A DNA stretch of 64,000 bases from Tetramitus jugosus (taxonomy: Eukaryota > Heterolobosea > Eutetramitea > Acrasida > Vahlkampfiidae). The translations under genes and the position numbers were made by a program. The stretch lies in assembly GCA_937625935.1 (NCBI GenBank), contig OW569361.1:434001-498000 (forward strand). Reading direction: 5' to 3'. The notes under the pieces are model-generated. The model had not been told where the DNA came from and ran no database searches. It saw only the letters and a program-made list of their open reading frames with translations. Positions 10,303-19,689 of this stretch are shown here, piece by piece. The first letter of the stretch is position 1. Each line of letters starts with the position of its first letter.

Positions 10303-11841
10303 TTACAAAACCAAATATCCTATCACAGCAGACAAGGCCAAAACAACAAGAGATATTGCCACAGCATTTTTGTTGCTATCATTTGGCTTTGGTGAGTGAG
10401 AGTGAGATGTACCGGGGGTAGAGCTTGGAGTGGGAGATGGACTTGAACTTGTACTTCCCGATGTTCGTGGTTGAACTGTGACTGTTGTCTGTTCTCTGTT
10501 GAGCAAAGTGAAGACATTAGCATTATAGTTGTACTTTGTGTAACTTCCCGCTTCTCCCTCTGCAATAGCCTTGTAAATATGATTCTTCTGGGTCAGAGTA
10601 TCTGGAATAAAGTTGTTCATCTCGACAGAGCTGAGACCATCTCTAATAGTGACTTCTGGAGCAAAGATACCCATTGTCTTTTGCAATTCGGGTTTGTTCA
10701 CTTCATCAAGGTACTCGAAGAAACATGTACCAATACAGCCATCAGCAACATGACTCACAATCTGCTTGTATTGCTCATTGAACCAATCAGGTGTTGCGTC
10801 TGTGATTACACTGCCCTTTTGATGCATTCCCATCTCACCAATGAACAATGGTTTGCCATACTTTTGGGAAAGTACCTTCCATCCGGGAACAGAGACGATT
10901 TCACCTTGGTCGTTCTGATAGTTTTCACCTACCCACAATGGATCAAGGATCGTGTCACGATAACCGGCATTGGTCGTGAACACGTCGACATCCAACTCCT
11001 GGGCCCACTTTTCATAGTAATCAGGATAATCAATGACAGCGTGAGTTACTGGGATCATTCTGTTGTGGAGAGCCTTTGTTCTCGTTCTGACCAACTTGAT
11101 CTTTTCATTCACCAAATTCAACAGAGTCTCGTTTGTCTTAATCTCCATCTCATTACCCAAACACCACATGAGCAGTGCCGGATGATCACCAAGCTCTGTA
11201 ACAGCAGCTTCAATGTGCTTGTTGATTCTGTCGTCGCTGCTCGTCTGAAGGAAGGTTTGATCCGTTACAATAGGAAGAATCACTTTGAATCCTGCGGCAT
11301 GTGCTGCATCGAGGAATGGAACGTGTTGAGCAGCAACATTCTTATCAATAATCGTATACTCGTTAGGGTACATGTCCAAGAAGGTCTTTGTAATCATGTT
11401 CAGATTGTAGATACGAATGGTATTGACACCCAAATCCTTCATATTCTTGAGATCTCTATCCCAAATTTCGGACCACCATGCGCGAGCGGCACCAGACGCA
11501 GTCTGAGGACCAGGTGGGAATCTAGTCTTATCAATCACACCATCAAAATAGTCACTTCCGAAGCAACCAGACTTGTACTCGCCGAACACAGTCTTCTTTG
11601 GAGAGCAGTAACCTGTTCCTTCAAAACCAGTGGATGTCATGTTCAAAATACCTAGAGGTACTGGGTTGTAAGCCACAGCCTTGATGAAAAATTCTTTGCC
11701 TTCGACATAGAGCTTCAAGTTCTTCACGAAAACATCATCAGTATAGTATGTTTGTTGGGTGGAAAAGGAGACGAATGACAAGAGAAGTACTAATGCTACA
11801 AGCACGAGTGGGAGCAGTGTTGTTTTAAGTTTTATCACCAT
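10303..11841 (-). CDS. GPI-anchored clan GH-A glycosidase, GH72/glucanosyltransferase-like
   Basis: A 512-residue secreted enzyme. It has an N-terminal signal peptide (hydrophobic core about 8-26), a (beta/alpha)8 glycosidase domain (about 35-410), a Ser/Thr/Pro-rich stretch (about 455-490) and a C-terminal hydrophobic tail typical of GPI addition. The two catalytic Glu of clan GH-A are visible: N230-E231 in WCLGNEME as acid/base, and E336 in PLFIGEMGM as nucleophile. An early KAVAYNPVP segment and the Cys pattern recall GH72 beta-1,3-glucanosyltransferases, but the exact family is uncertain. It lies head-to-head with a second GPI-type glycosidase at 12654, which suggests shared work on cyst-wall or prey-wall glucan. 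Confidence 0.78.
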   Translation of the reverse strand: MVIKLKTTLLPLVLVALVLLLSFVSFSTQQTYYTDDVFVKNLKLYVEGKEFFIKAVAYNPVPLGILNMTSTGFEGTGYCSPKKTVFGEYKSGCFGSDYFDGVIDKTRFPPGPQTASGAARAWWSEIWDRDLKNMKDLGVNTIRIYNLNMITKTFLDMYPNEYTIIDKNVAAQHVPFLDAAHAAGFKVILPIVTDQTFLQTSSDDRINKHIEAAVTELGDHPALLMWCLGNEMEIKTNETLLNLVNEKIKLVRTRTKALHNRMIPVTHAVIDYPDYYEKWAQELDVDVFTTNAGYRDTILDPLWVGENYQNDQGEIVSVPGWKVLSQKYGKPLFIGEMGMHQKGSVITDATPDWFNEQYKQIVSHVADGCIGTCFFEYLDEVNKPELQKTMGIFAPEVTIRDGLSSVEMNNFIPDTLTQKNHIYKAIAEGEAGSYTKYNYNANVFTLLNREQTTVTVQPRTSGSTSSSPSPTPSSTPGTSHSHSPKPNDSNKNAVAISLVVLALSAVIGYLVL

Positions 11842-12653
11842 CTCAAATGTATTTTAATGTTGTTTCTGCTGAACCTAACGAATGCTTGTTTGTTGTTTTG
11901 TTTATGTGGATGATGATATCTTTCTCAATTAAATAGTGGTCCTGGTTGGAATGGACAATGTCACATCAAAAATATAAAAAGTGCTTGGCGCAGCTCCAAC
12001 ATGACAACCAGAGTCATAAATTTAGCGACATGAACGAAGCGAAGTCCTATTTTTTGGCAACAAGGTATTTTTTGTAAAGTGCTTGATTTTTATTGTTGTT
12101 CACCTGATTTTGCTCTCTTCGTGAGTGTGTCACTCTTCGTGGTGTGTTTTTCATCCTTGTTCTCAGGTTGAGATGGATATCCTTGTTCTTGTTTCACAGG
12201 TTGTAATCTCGTCATGTGGTCGAAGAGCAAGTCTCTTTCAAATTTAACGTTTTTATGCATCTTGGTTGTCTGGTGGTGATTGGATTGCTACACTTCGTGA
12301 GTTATTTCCTTCAATTTCCAACGAAAGGGTTTCTTCGAATTTCGGTAATTTTGCCCTGCGAACAAGGCTCTCTATTAACGATCTCGTTGATAGTGGACTA
12401 TTTACCTACTTACTGTTTTCAATGCGTGGCTAGGGGAAAGGACTGTTCTGAACACTGGTCAGACCAAGAATGGAAACGAGGAAAGGAGTATTTGTTATTT
12501 CTGACCTAAGACCCGATTCCTTTTCATCTATAATACCTCTTTATGTGAGGAGTGTTTACAATTGTTTGTGATATAAATCTCAACCTTGTTTGTTGTTAGT
12601 TGGCTTCTGGTTTCCAGGAACAAAACAAAGAAACCATAAAACAACACTTCAGA
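11842..12653. promoter_or_regulatory. shared upstream region of two divergent glycosidase genes
   Basis: About 810 bp lie between two outward-facing start codons. I see no convincing gene; a frame at 12216-12509 has no recognisable similarity. At 12152-12200 there is a short degenerate direct repeat, TCCTTGTTCT followed by CAGGTTG, present twice with different spacing. A CTATAATACCTCTTTATG stretch at about 12528-12545 could hold a core promoter for the plus-strand gene. Confidence 0.4.
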
Positions 12654-14027
12654 ATGACCTCTTCTCACCTGACTGGCTCTAAACGAACCACTCTGGTTCT
12701 CCTGTCGGTTGCCTTACTACTGGTAACCCTTCTCACCAACTCGGCTGTTCTCGGAGATCCTGCCTCTCCGGCAATGCTCCAACGACTTCTCGCAAATATG
12801 AAGCCTAGCAAAGACTCTTGGGGTTGCATCAATTTTACTCCCTATGTCCATGGTTACAATCCTGACTATGGTCCTCATCCGCCACCAGAGTTAATTGATG
12901 AATTGCTCAACATTCTGGTCGAACAAACCAACTTTCGATGTATTCAAACATATGGAGTTTTGAACAATCTGACATACACTTTTGAAGCAGCCAAGAAGAG
13001 AAATCTCAAAGTAATTGCAGTGATTTGGTTAGAACCGGAAGTAGCCGCTGATGGAGCTCTTACAACGACCAATTCTCCTTCGATTGAACTTGGAATCGAA
13101 ATGGCCAAGAAGTACGTTGACACTATTATTGGTATTAGTTGCGGATCTGAGATGCGTGTCAGAAATCCCTTGGCAATTGCCAATCCTCCCATCCTTCACT
13201 GCATTGAACAAGTTAAGGCTGCAAAAGTAGAACAACCATTGACTTCCAATGACTACTACTGGTTCTGGTGCGATGCGGCTACTCCTTGTCGTCCGTGGAG
13301 TGCAGTAGCCAACTTGGTTGACTATGTAGCCATCAATGCGTTCCCTTGGTGGGAAAACAAACATGCTCCTCAGTGTGTACCTGCTACTGCTGCCCCTCAG
13401 ATGCACCTCGACATGTACAACCAAGTCGTGAATACATATCCTGGTAAACCAGTGATTATCAGCGAATTTGGATGGCCTGGTGGCCCTGAAGGATACAGTG
13501 AGATTAACGAGTTCACGAGTCAACCTTGCACTGGTGTTGCAAGCGAGGGCAATCAAAACTATGTGATGGAACAGTCCATGATCCAGTTCAAACAACATGA
13601 TGTGCATGCTATTGCTTTCTGTGCCTTCAGAGAAACTTGGAAGGTAGAAGAAGGAGATATGGCTGCTTATTGGGGCATATGCACCAACGCACCTCCCTAC
13701 AAGTGTAAACGCTTGTTCGATTACAATGGAATGCCCTCGACTGTTCCCGATAGCTACAATGGAAATTCTACTTGGTGGGGAGAGATTCCTGCACATTCAG
13801 AGTCTTCTGGTCCTCCTCCTACCTTGTCAACGAACCCAACGACATCCTCACCAGCAGTGTCGTCATCATCTGATACGAAACCCCAAGTATCAAGCAAAGA
13901 AAGTAGTAAGCACGGAGGAACGATAGAGCCACATGTATCCACGAGCACAGCTCACAGAAAAGAAGTGAAGACGCTATTGGTTTCCCTTTTTGTGGCTCTT
14001 GTGTCATTTATCTATCATTTATTCTAG
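12654..14027 (+). CDS. GPI-anchored GH17-like beta-1,3-glucanase
   Basis: The first in-frame ATG is at 12654, giving 457 residues. A basic N-terminus and a hydrophobic segment (about 13-33) form a signal peptide. The catalytic barrel spans about 55-380. GH17 hallmarks are FRCIQTYG in an early strand, GISCGSE with E166 in the acid/base position, and PVIISEFGWPGG with nucleophile E271, close to the SE-GWP motif of GH17 exo- and endo-glucanases. Ser/Thr/Pro-rich sequence (about 385-435) and a C-terminal hydrophobic tail (about 440-457) suggest GPI anchoring. Like its divergent neighbour, it probably remodels or digests beta-glucan outside the cell. Confidence 0.82.
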   Translation: MTSSHLTGSKRTTLVLLSVALLLVTLLTNSAVLGDPASPAMLQRLLANMKPSKDSWGCINFTPYVHGYNPDYGPHPPPELIDELLNILVEQTNFRCIQTYGVLNNLTYTFEAAKKRNLKVIAVIWLEPEVAADGALTTTNSPSIELGIEMAKKYVDTIIGISCGSEMRVRNPLAIANPPILHCIEQVKAAKVEQPLTSNDYYWFWCDAATPCRPWSAVANLVDYVAINAFPWWENKHAPQCVPATAAPQMHLDMYNQVVNTYPGKPVIISEFGWPGGPEGYSEINEFTSQPCTGVASEGNQNYVMEQSMIQFKQHDVHAIAFCAFRETWKVEEGDMAAYWGICTNAPPYKCKRLFDYNGMPSTVPDSYNGNSTWWGEIPAHSESSGPPPTLSTNPTTSSPAVSSSSDTKPQVSSKESSKHGGTIEPHVSTSTAHRKEVKTLLVSLFVALVSFIYHLF

Positions 14028-14074
14028 ATAGACATCGCTGTCAATTGATTGGCATTGAATAAAACCAAAATGAT

Positions 14075-17000
14075 TTAGTCAGATTCTATCCATTTCTGCA
14101 AGTCTAACTTTGCTTCGGAGAGGGTCAACCGATTCAATTTGGATGATTCGAGCTTGTTCTTGCACATTGGACATTGGGAATTGTTCCTCTCGAGTAGTTG
14201 GATCATGTAGGAGTGTATGGCTGGGAATTCGCAACTTGGGCAGTTACACCAATCGTCAAGTACCATGTGTTGAGCTGTAGCAATGCAGTATGGAATATCT
14301 TCCTTACAGTTCGTGCAAGTTGTTTCCCAGCAATCCATGTCAGCTCCACAATTAGGACAAGGAGAGGTTTGGACAGGTTCATTCTCATCGACACCTTTTC
14401 GTTTTCGCACAATAATAGTCATCATCTTCTTGTGCTTCTCTTCAATTTGAGATCGATACTCAGGACGGCAGAGCACACTTGCGTATTCAAAAGCTGATCT
14501 TTTCAGATCCGCTTTATAGCACTGAACCACAGTTGATGTCAAGATTCGCACAATGTGTTTAGGGAATTTGGAAGCATTCTTGGCTATCCGAAGCAACACT
14601 CTTGCCGATAAAAGTTGTGGTTGAAGCTGTGTTAAATCCTTAACACAAATGTACGAGTGAAGCAGCATCAATGAATTCTTCAAATCTGAAGGTATATGAA
14701 TTTGCCTCTTCAATAACTGCCTGATTACATCAAACACAATCGAATGAGCTACTTGATAGTTTCCAATTTCCCATTGTTGTTTGCATATGTCAGAGGCAGT
14801 CCGACTGGCTTGTTCAAAATTTCCGAGAGCCATGTACATCCTGAATATGTGTTTCGAGTTTTTGGCGACACCATCAACATTGCCCATCAAGTAATCAACC
14901 ATTTGATGAATGAGTTGATCCTTGTCATTTTGACCAACCAGATCAATTGCCTTGTTAATAGAATCCTCTGTTCCACTCTGCAAGTATAAATTGACTGCCC
15001 GTTCAGGATCTTCGCTCTGCGCATAGTAATCGCCCGCCTTGTCGAATTGCCCTCTTCCTTCAAAGTGAGACGCTATTAACCGCAATTGCTCTCTTGAAGG
15101 ATTCGTGGTACACATTGCATAGGTGTCCATCTCATCTTGTGTTTGTGCTATTTGGAATGCTTCTTTCGGTTTATCTGCAAGTACCAAAAACTCCACAGCT
15201 CTCTTGAAATTCTTCCTCTCGATACAATATTGGGCGATGAGAGCAGCACCCTCTGTTGATTTGGAGTTTCTGACGATTTCGATAGCTAAACCGGCATTTC
15301 CTAGATGACTTAAGTTTAACCGCACAACCGATATCCAATCACCTGCTCTTTGATAGGCTTCAGCCGCTTCTGTATATTTTCCTTCCTTTTCTCTTGATTG
15401 GGCAAACAACGTGAGGAGTTTCGGATTTTGAATTTGTTTCATTAATGGAGCAGCCTTCGAGAAATTCTTGATATTAATCAGAATTTCAGCAGCTTTCTCA
15501 AACATCTCGGCTTTCTTATAAAGTTCTGCTGCCTCGACCCAACTCTTGGATTCAACCAAAATGGCAGCACATTCTCTACAGAGTCTTTTTGATCCGTTCT
15601 CCATCGCCATCTTGAATCCTTGGGAAATATTTCCCATTCTGATCAAGCATCGCGAAAGTCCATCATATGCAGTGGGTGTTGAGAGAGACTCGTACAACTC
15701 CATTGCTTTCCTAAATTCGCCCTTAAGTTCGAGTTGGGATGCATATTCCTGCGAAATAATTGATATCTGATCCTCTTTGCCCAACTTTTTAGCTAGTTCC
15801 AAGGCTCGGTCCCAATTCATCAAGTCTCTTCTCATTTCAAGGGCTAAGTGTTGTTGACTAGAAAGCAAAAATCTGGATTCTGCTTCCGAGAAATTCTTGT
15901 CGATAACTGCTAAATGACCCAGTATTAAATTGAGTTCATCCACGTTGAGCAACTTTTCTAGAGTCATAACCATTCTAGCATCCTCCAGAACTCTAAAAAC
16001 TCTAATGGCCATCTCTAAATCCAGTAGCTCTAATGCTTTTTGAGAGACCTTGATCCATGATTCTCGCTTATTGATTAAGTTGGCTAGTGCCCAAGCCTCT
16101 TCAAAATTATGTAGTGAAAGAGAAACATCTAGCTTATCATTCAACAAAGTTGGTGTTGATGCCTTTCTTGCCATCAATTCATTTGTCGAAAGCACGAAGG
16201 TAACGGGTGTTCCGCTTGGTTGATGGCATGTTACTCGTCCATCGTTCAAGAGAACTGGTAAGTATCTCTCGGGAATCTCTGTTTTAAAAAGGAGATCTGG
16301 ATTGCGAACATCTCTAATAGAGAAACATTTTGGACCATATCTAGTGTCGGCATACTTGTATTCAGTCACCATCCCTGGTGAGCATGCAATAAATCGAGAT
16401 TGATCAGCACTGTCCCACAAAATCTTGTCTACGTTACCTGTCAATTTTTCTACTAATATTACATGGTCATTGACAGGATTGTAAACATAGGCTTGATGAG
16501 TTTCATCAAACACGACAAGCTTTGTACCCAACATATTAGGGAAGATGTGAGTGATTGGAAGTTCTCCATCAAGTCTGCTTTCACTCACAAATACTTGATC
16601 AAATAGAGAGTAATAGTGTATAGACCCTCTATTGGTGCCGTAGATTAAAAAGTCAGGGGTAATACTGAAGGAATTAATAATATCGTCGTCAATTTCGGGG
16701 AAGCCACGATCCTCAGTTTTTGTGCCATTCGCATCTTTTGGTTCGATCTCAATTAAGATAACTCTTCCTCCTGTCATAATTGCGGCGAATTCGTATCCAA
16801 CTTCTACCTTCTCTACAGTACCTCTCACTTCTCTCTCGGCAATCAACTTTCCCTCGAGATCATAAAACCAGACACGATTGTTCATACCAACTGCACAATA
16901 ACGATCTCCCATGCTACAAAGAGTGGGTTCGATCTCAGTTTCAAACTTTGTGATACATTTGTTGGTAGTTGTGTCGGTGATAGAAAACTCTCTCAAACCT

Positions 17001-18103
17001 GTGAGATGAAGTATCTTGGTGTAGTGGGCATCGCATAACATAGGTATGGAAGTTAAAAAGTTGTAAACATTTCCGTTGGCCGATGCTACTGTTAATATTT
17101 GTCCATCAGGAGTCCATTGAAGATCTATTAAAGTTCCATATTCATTATTCAAATCAACTTTTTCGCTCTTTGACATATCGAGAGTCATATTGTACATATC
17201 AAATATTCGAACCTCACTGCCTCCAATACAAGCACCCTTGTTGAGGGCATCGCAGTATGCAACCTTTGTTACATCCTCAATCATCTTAGAAGTACTGAGC
17301 TCATTACCAATCTCATCCATGTGTGTACTGATCACAACCACATGTCCTGAACGAAAGCCAATCAAAATATACCCATCTCCAAACCAAGTGTGACTAGAGA
17401 TTGTTCCAAATTCAGCCCTAAACTCCAACTCTAATGGATGTTCATCCGGTGTATCGGAATCAAAAATCCATAGTGACTTTCCATCCAAGATAGCAGAGAG
17501 TGTCGTGTCTACAGATTTCAATGAATCTGATCGCTTGATCCTTGAAAATTTGATATCTTGTGGTGATCTAGATGTTGGCTTTTGACTCAAGGTTTCTCCT
17601 TGCTCATTACTCAGGGTAATATTTAAATCATCAGAGCATAGGGCTAGAATATTCTTCGAGTTCCATGCTCCATCCGTAATTTTCTTTGAATGCTTTCCCT
17701 TGATAGGCAACATTTTCATTGTTTTTAGATTGTATAAGACGAGGGAACCCTTGGAACTACCTAGAGCTAGAATCTGTCCTTCAAGTGACCATTTCATAAA
17801 TGAAAGATCCTTCAAGTTGGTCTCGATGGAATCTATTTTTCTCGTGTTCAAGTCAAAGAAGAACACCTCTGAAGAATTCTTCTGTATCACAGCTAGAACC
17901 TCTCCTAAAGAGTCCCACTCCATGCCAATAACTTGACCAGAAGCTTGCAGAGATAGGGTAGACATAATTTTTCCTTGTCTTGTGTAGATTAGAACTCTCC
18001 TGTTCGCACCCACCATGGCCAAGTGAGTAGCAGGAGCGTTCCAGCCAATGTACACTTGACCTCTGCCCAAAGTGGTTGCCTGAATCGTAAATAGAGACTT
18101 CAT
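14075..18103 (-). CDS. WDR19: intraflagellar transport protein 144 (IFT-A)
   Basis: A single exon encodes 1342 residues, about the length of animal WDR19. The first ~650 residues form two WD40-type propellers; recognisable blocks are LAVIQKNSSEVFFFDLNT, LGSSKGSLVLYNLKT, KHSKKITDGAWNSKNILAL, SHTWFGDGYILIGF and CAVGMNNRVWFYDLEGK. The remainder is TPR-like helical repeat (about 650-1230). The C-terminal part carries Cys pairs (CPNCGADMDC, CTNCKED, CNCPSCEF, CPMCKNK) as in IFT144 and related COPI-like subunits. As part of IFT-A it carries out retrograde transport and membrane-cargo import in cilia, matching a flagellate stage in the life cycle. Confidence 0.95.
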   Translation of the reverse strand: MKSLFTIQATTLGRGQVYIGWNAPATHLAMVGANRRVLIYTRQGKIMSTLSLQASGQVIGMEWDSLGEVLAVIQKNSSEVFFFDLNTRKIDSIETNLKDLSFMKWSLEGQILALGSSKGSLVLYNLKTMKMLPIKGKHSKKITDGAWNSKNILALCSDDLNITLSNEQGETLSQKPTSRSPQDIKFSRIKRSDSLKSVDTTLSAILDGKSLWIFDSDTPDEHPLELEFRAEFGTISSHTWFGDGYILIGFRSGHVVVISTHMDEIGNELSTSKMIEDVTKVAYCDALNKGACIGGSEVRIFDMYNMTLDMSKSEKVDLNNEYGTLIDLQWTPDGQILTVASANGNVYNFLTSIPMLCDAHYTKILHLTGLREFSITDTTTNKCITKFETEIEPTLCSMGDRYCAVGMNNRVWFYDLEGKLIAEREVRGTVEKVEVGYEFAAIMTGGRVILIEIEPKDANGTKTEDRGFPEIDDDIINSFSITPDFLIYGTNRGSIHYYSLFDQVFVSESRLDGELPITHIFPNMLGTKLVVFDETHQAYVYNPVNDHVILVEKLTGNVDKILWDSADQSRFIACSPGMVTEYKYADTRYGPKCFSIRDVRNPDLLFKTEIPERYLPVLLNDGRVTCHQPSGTPVTFVLSTNELMARKASTPTLLNDKLDVSLSLHNFEEAWALANLINKRESWIKVSQKALELLDLEMAIRVFRVLEDARMVMTLEKLLNVDELNLILGHLAVIDKNFSEAESRFLLSSQQHLALEMRRDLMNWDRALELAKKLGKEDQISIISQEYASQLELKGEFRKAMELYESLSTPTAYDGLSRCLIRMGNISQGFKMAMENGSKRLCRECAAILVESKSWVEAAELYKKAEMFEKAAEILINIKNFSKAAPLMKQIQNPKLLTLFAQSREKEGKYTEAAEAYQRAGDWISVVRLNLSHLGNAGLAIEIVRNSKSTEGAALIAQYCIERKNFKRAVEFLVLADKPKEAFQIAQTQDEMDTYAMCTTNPSREQLRLIASHFEGRGQFDKAGDYYAQSEDPERAVNLYLQSGTEDSINKAIDLVGQNDKDQLIHQMVDYLMGNVDGVAKNSKHIFRMYMALGNFEQASRTASDICKQQWEIGNYQVAHSIVFDVIRQLLKRQIHIPSDLKNSLMLLHSYICVKDLTQLQPQLLSARVLLRIAKNASKFPKHIVRILTSTVVQCYKADLKRSAFEYASVLCRPEYRSQIEEKHKKMMTIIVRKRKGVDENEPVQTSPCPNCGADMDCWETTCTNCKEDIPYCIATAQHMVLDDWCNCPSCEFPAIHSYMIQLLERNNSQCPMCKNKLESSKLNRLTLSEAKLDLQKWIESD

Positions 18104-18162
18104 TTTTGATCAAGGTTCTATGGTTCTTTCAAACAAGAGGAAGGTGAAAAGTGTTTGAGTGA

Positions 18163-18381
18163 TTAGAGCGACAAACTACTTGCAGTAAATTTGGCTGATC
18201 GGCGCCAAATTTTCATCCCCGACAATCCCATGGTTGCATGCTGATAATGAACGAATCCGTCCATCTGAGCACTCAGCGTTGGCATTCTAGCTTTCGTTTC
18301 TGGGTTGAATAGATATGTCGGTTTCTGGAATAGTAGCTCTGCATCAGGTTTTCTGGGTTCGTTAGTGCCACCTAAGTTCAT
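18163..18381 (-). CDS. possible small protein upstream of IFT144 (doubtful)
   Basis: An ATG-initiated 72-residue frame with ordinary composition (Pro, Gly, Met and Lys spread through it) and no recognisable family. It ends 59 bp before the IFT144 start codon and covers the GGCGCC element proposed as part of that promoter, which argues that it is upstream DNA rather than a gene. A second short frame overlaps its start in another phase. Confidence 0.2.
   Translation of the reverse strand: MNLGGTNEPRKPDAELLFQKPTYLFNPETKARMPTLSAQMDGFVHYQHATMGLSGMKIWRRSAKFTASSLSL
18201..18213 (-). promoter_or_regulatory. TTTGGCGCC element upstream of IFT144
   Basis: On the IFT144 strand this reads AAAATTTGGCGCC, about 100 bp before the ATG at 18103. 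It matches the TTTSGCGC pattern of E2F-type sites and resembles elements upstream of the AK7-like and C2orf81-like genes. Confidence 0.4.
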
Positions 18382-18610
18382 CTGGACGAATTAGAATAGA
18401 TAACCACCTTCTCAAACAATCTTTATCATCGATGTTGTCAATATTTGATACTTCTTTCCACCAAGCTAGCTTCAATGTCCAAGTCATGCAGCTTGTTTCG
18501 TGTTTCTAAATGTTTTGTAATCGTGTTTGGCGATCTTCCAATGTTTATTCAAGTGTTACGAACACACATGGGAACCTGGGATGTTGAACAGAATTGCTTC
18601 CTTTACTAGA

Positions 18611-19397
18611 TTAACAACTGTTGTATTGTCTATCACCAGCATCACCCAATCCAGGTACAATATAGCCCTTTTCATTCAATGCCTCATCAATTCCAGCGCA
18701 ATAAATCTCAACATCGTCATAAGTGTTCACAATCTTCTCAATTCCGACGTGACTGGCCAAAATGCACATAAATTTGACGTGCTTGACACCCCATTCCTTC
18801 ATTCTTCGAATAGTAGCAATCGCAGTACCACCAGTGGCCAACATTGGATCCAAAATAAGTGCAATATCACAGTCACATGTGCATGGAAGCTTCTTGTAAT
18901 ACTCCACAGGCTCCAACGTCTCTTCATCTCTTGCCAAACCAACATGTATCACTCTTGCTTCTGGCAAAACACTCAAAAATCCCTCAACCATGCCCAATCC
19001 AGCTCTCAACACTGGAACGAGAGCCAATTTTGGCTTAATTCTCTGCACTTGACAGGAGCACAATGGAGTTTCAATAGACTTGGTCTCCAACTCCAAGTTG
19101 CGTGTGCATTCATAGGACAGCAACACACCAATCTCAGAAATGAGCTTTCTAAACTCCTTTGGACTAGTGTTCTATCATCATTATCATACAACATGCATAT
19201 ATCAATATTTATCAATATTTTGTTGTTTCGAATGTGTGGAGAGGGAAAACTCCAAAAAAAACTCAAAAGAAAGCTTTGATATCATGATAGCTACTTACAG
19301 TGTTACGCAACTGAGCCACCTTATCAGCAATGAGTGGGTGCTTGCTGTAGTGAACATTTGGGAATTGAGCGACAAAGTCGTCAGTCTTTTGAGTCAT
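18611..19397 (-). CDS. UPRT: uracil phosphoribosyltransferase
   Basis: Two exons: 19397-19299 and 19171-18611, with a 127-nt intron (GTAAGT...ATAG). The splice restores RNTNTSPKEFRKLISEIG, matching the conserved N-T-S-x-K-E-F block. The product is 219 residues; an in-frame ATG at 19415 would add six. UPRT hallmarks are all present: HPLIADKVAQLR near the start, VPVLRAGLGM, the PRPP-binding segment LILDPMLATGGTAIATI, and the C-terminal uracil-binding YIVPGLGDAGDR. It converts uracil and PRPP to UMP in pyrimidine salvage. It starts about 290 bp from the divergent NFX1-type gene. Confidence 0.93.
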
Positions 19398-19689
19398 TGT
19401 AGGTAGGGAGCACATGTTGTCGACTAGAGAGAGAGATGAACGAAAGAGAATCCTGGTTTGTTGCTTTGCTTTTTGAACCACACAAGTGCAACCTTGAAGA
19501 GACCCAGGTTGCAATTTGAGCGGGTCGGGTTATCGGTGAAAATTATTTGGCCGCTTCGAGGCGAAAAAAAGATAATATTCTCTATTATTCTCCCAGCACT
19601 TTCAGACGAAAACCGCCGCTGCAAAACACAATTTGAACAGACTTGTTTGAACTCACGGTTGACCATCTCTGTTTGTCTCTCAAGCCAAC

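Larger units (their letters stand above)
18104..18610. other. intergenic region between IFT144 and UPRT
   Basis: About 500 bp between two genes read on the same strand. It must hold the IFT144 promoter (with a GGCGCC element at 18201) and the UPRT 3' flank. A 72-codon minus-strand frame (18163-18381) is listed separately with low confidence. Confidence 0.4.

Noticed and set aside
10471-11655. 394-codon open frame on the plus strand
   Set aside because: It lies antisense to the GH72-like glycosidase, whose catalytic motifs and signal peptide are clear. The frame is an artefact of codon bias.
13029-13796. 255-codon open frame on the minus strand
   Set aside because: Antisense to the GH17-like glycosidase; no recognisable family.
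18527-19279. 250-codon open frame on the plus strand
   Set aside because: Antisense to uracil phosphoribosyltransferase, which has all family motifs and a consistent splice.
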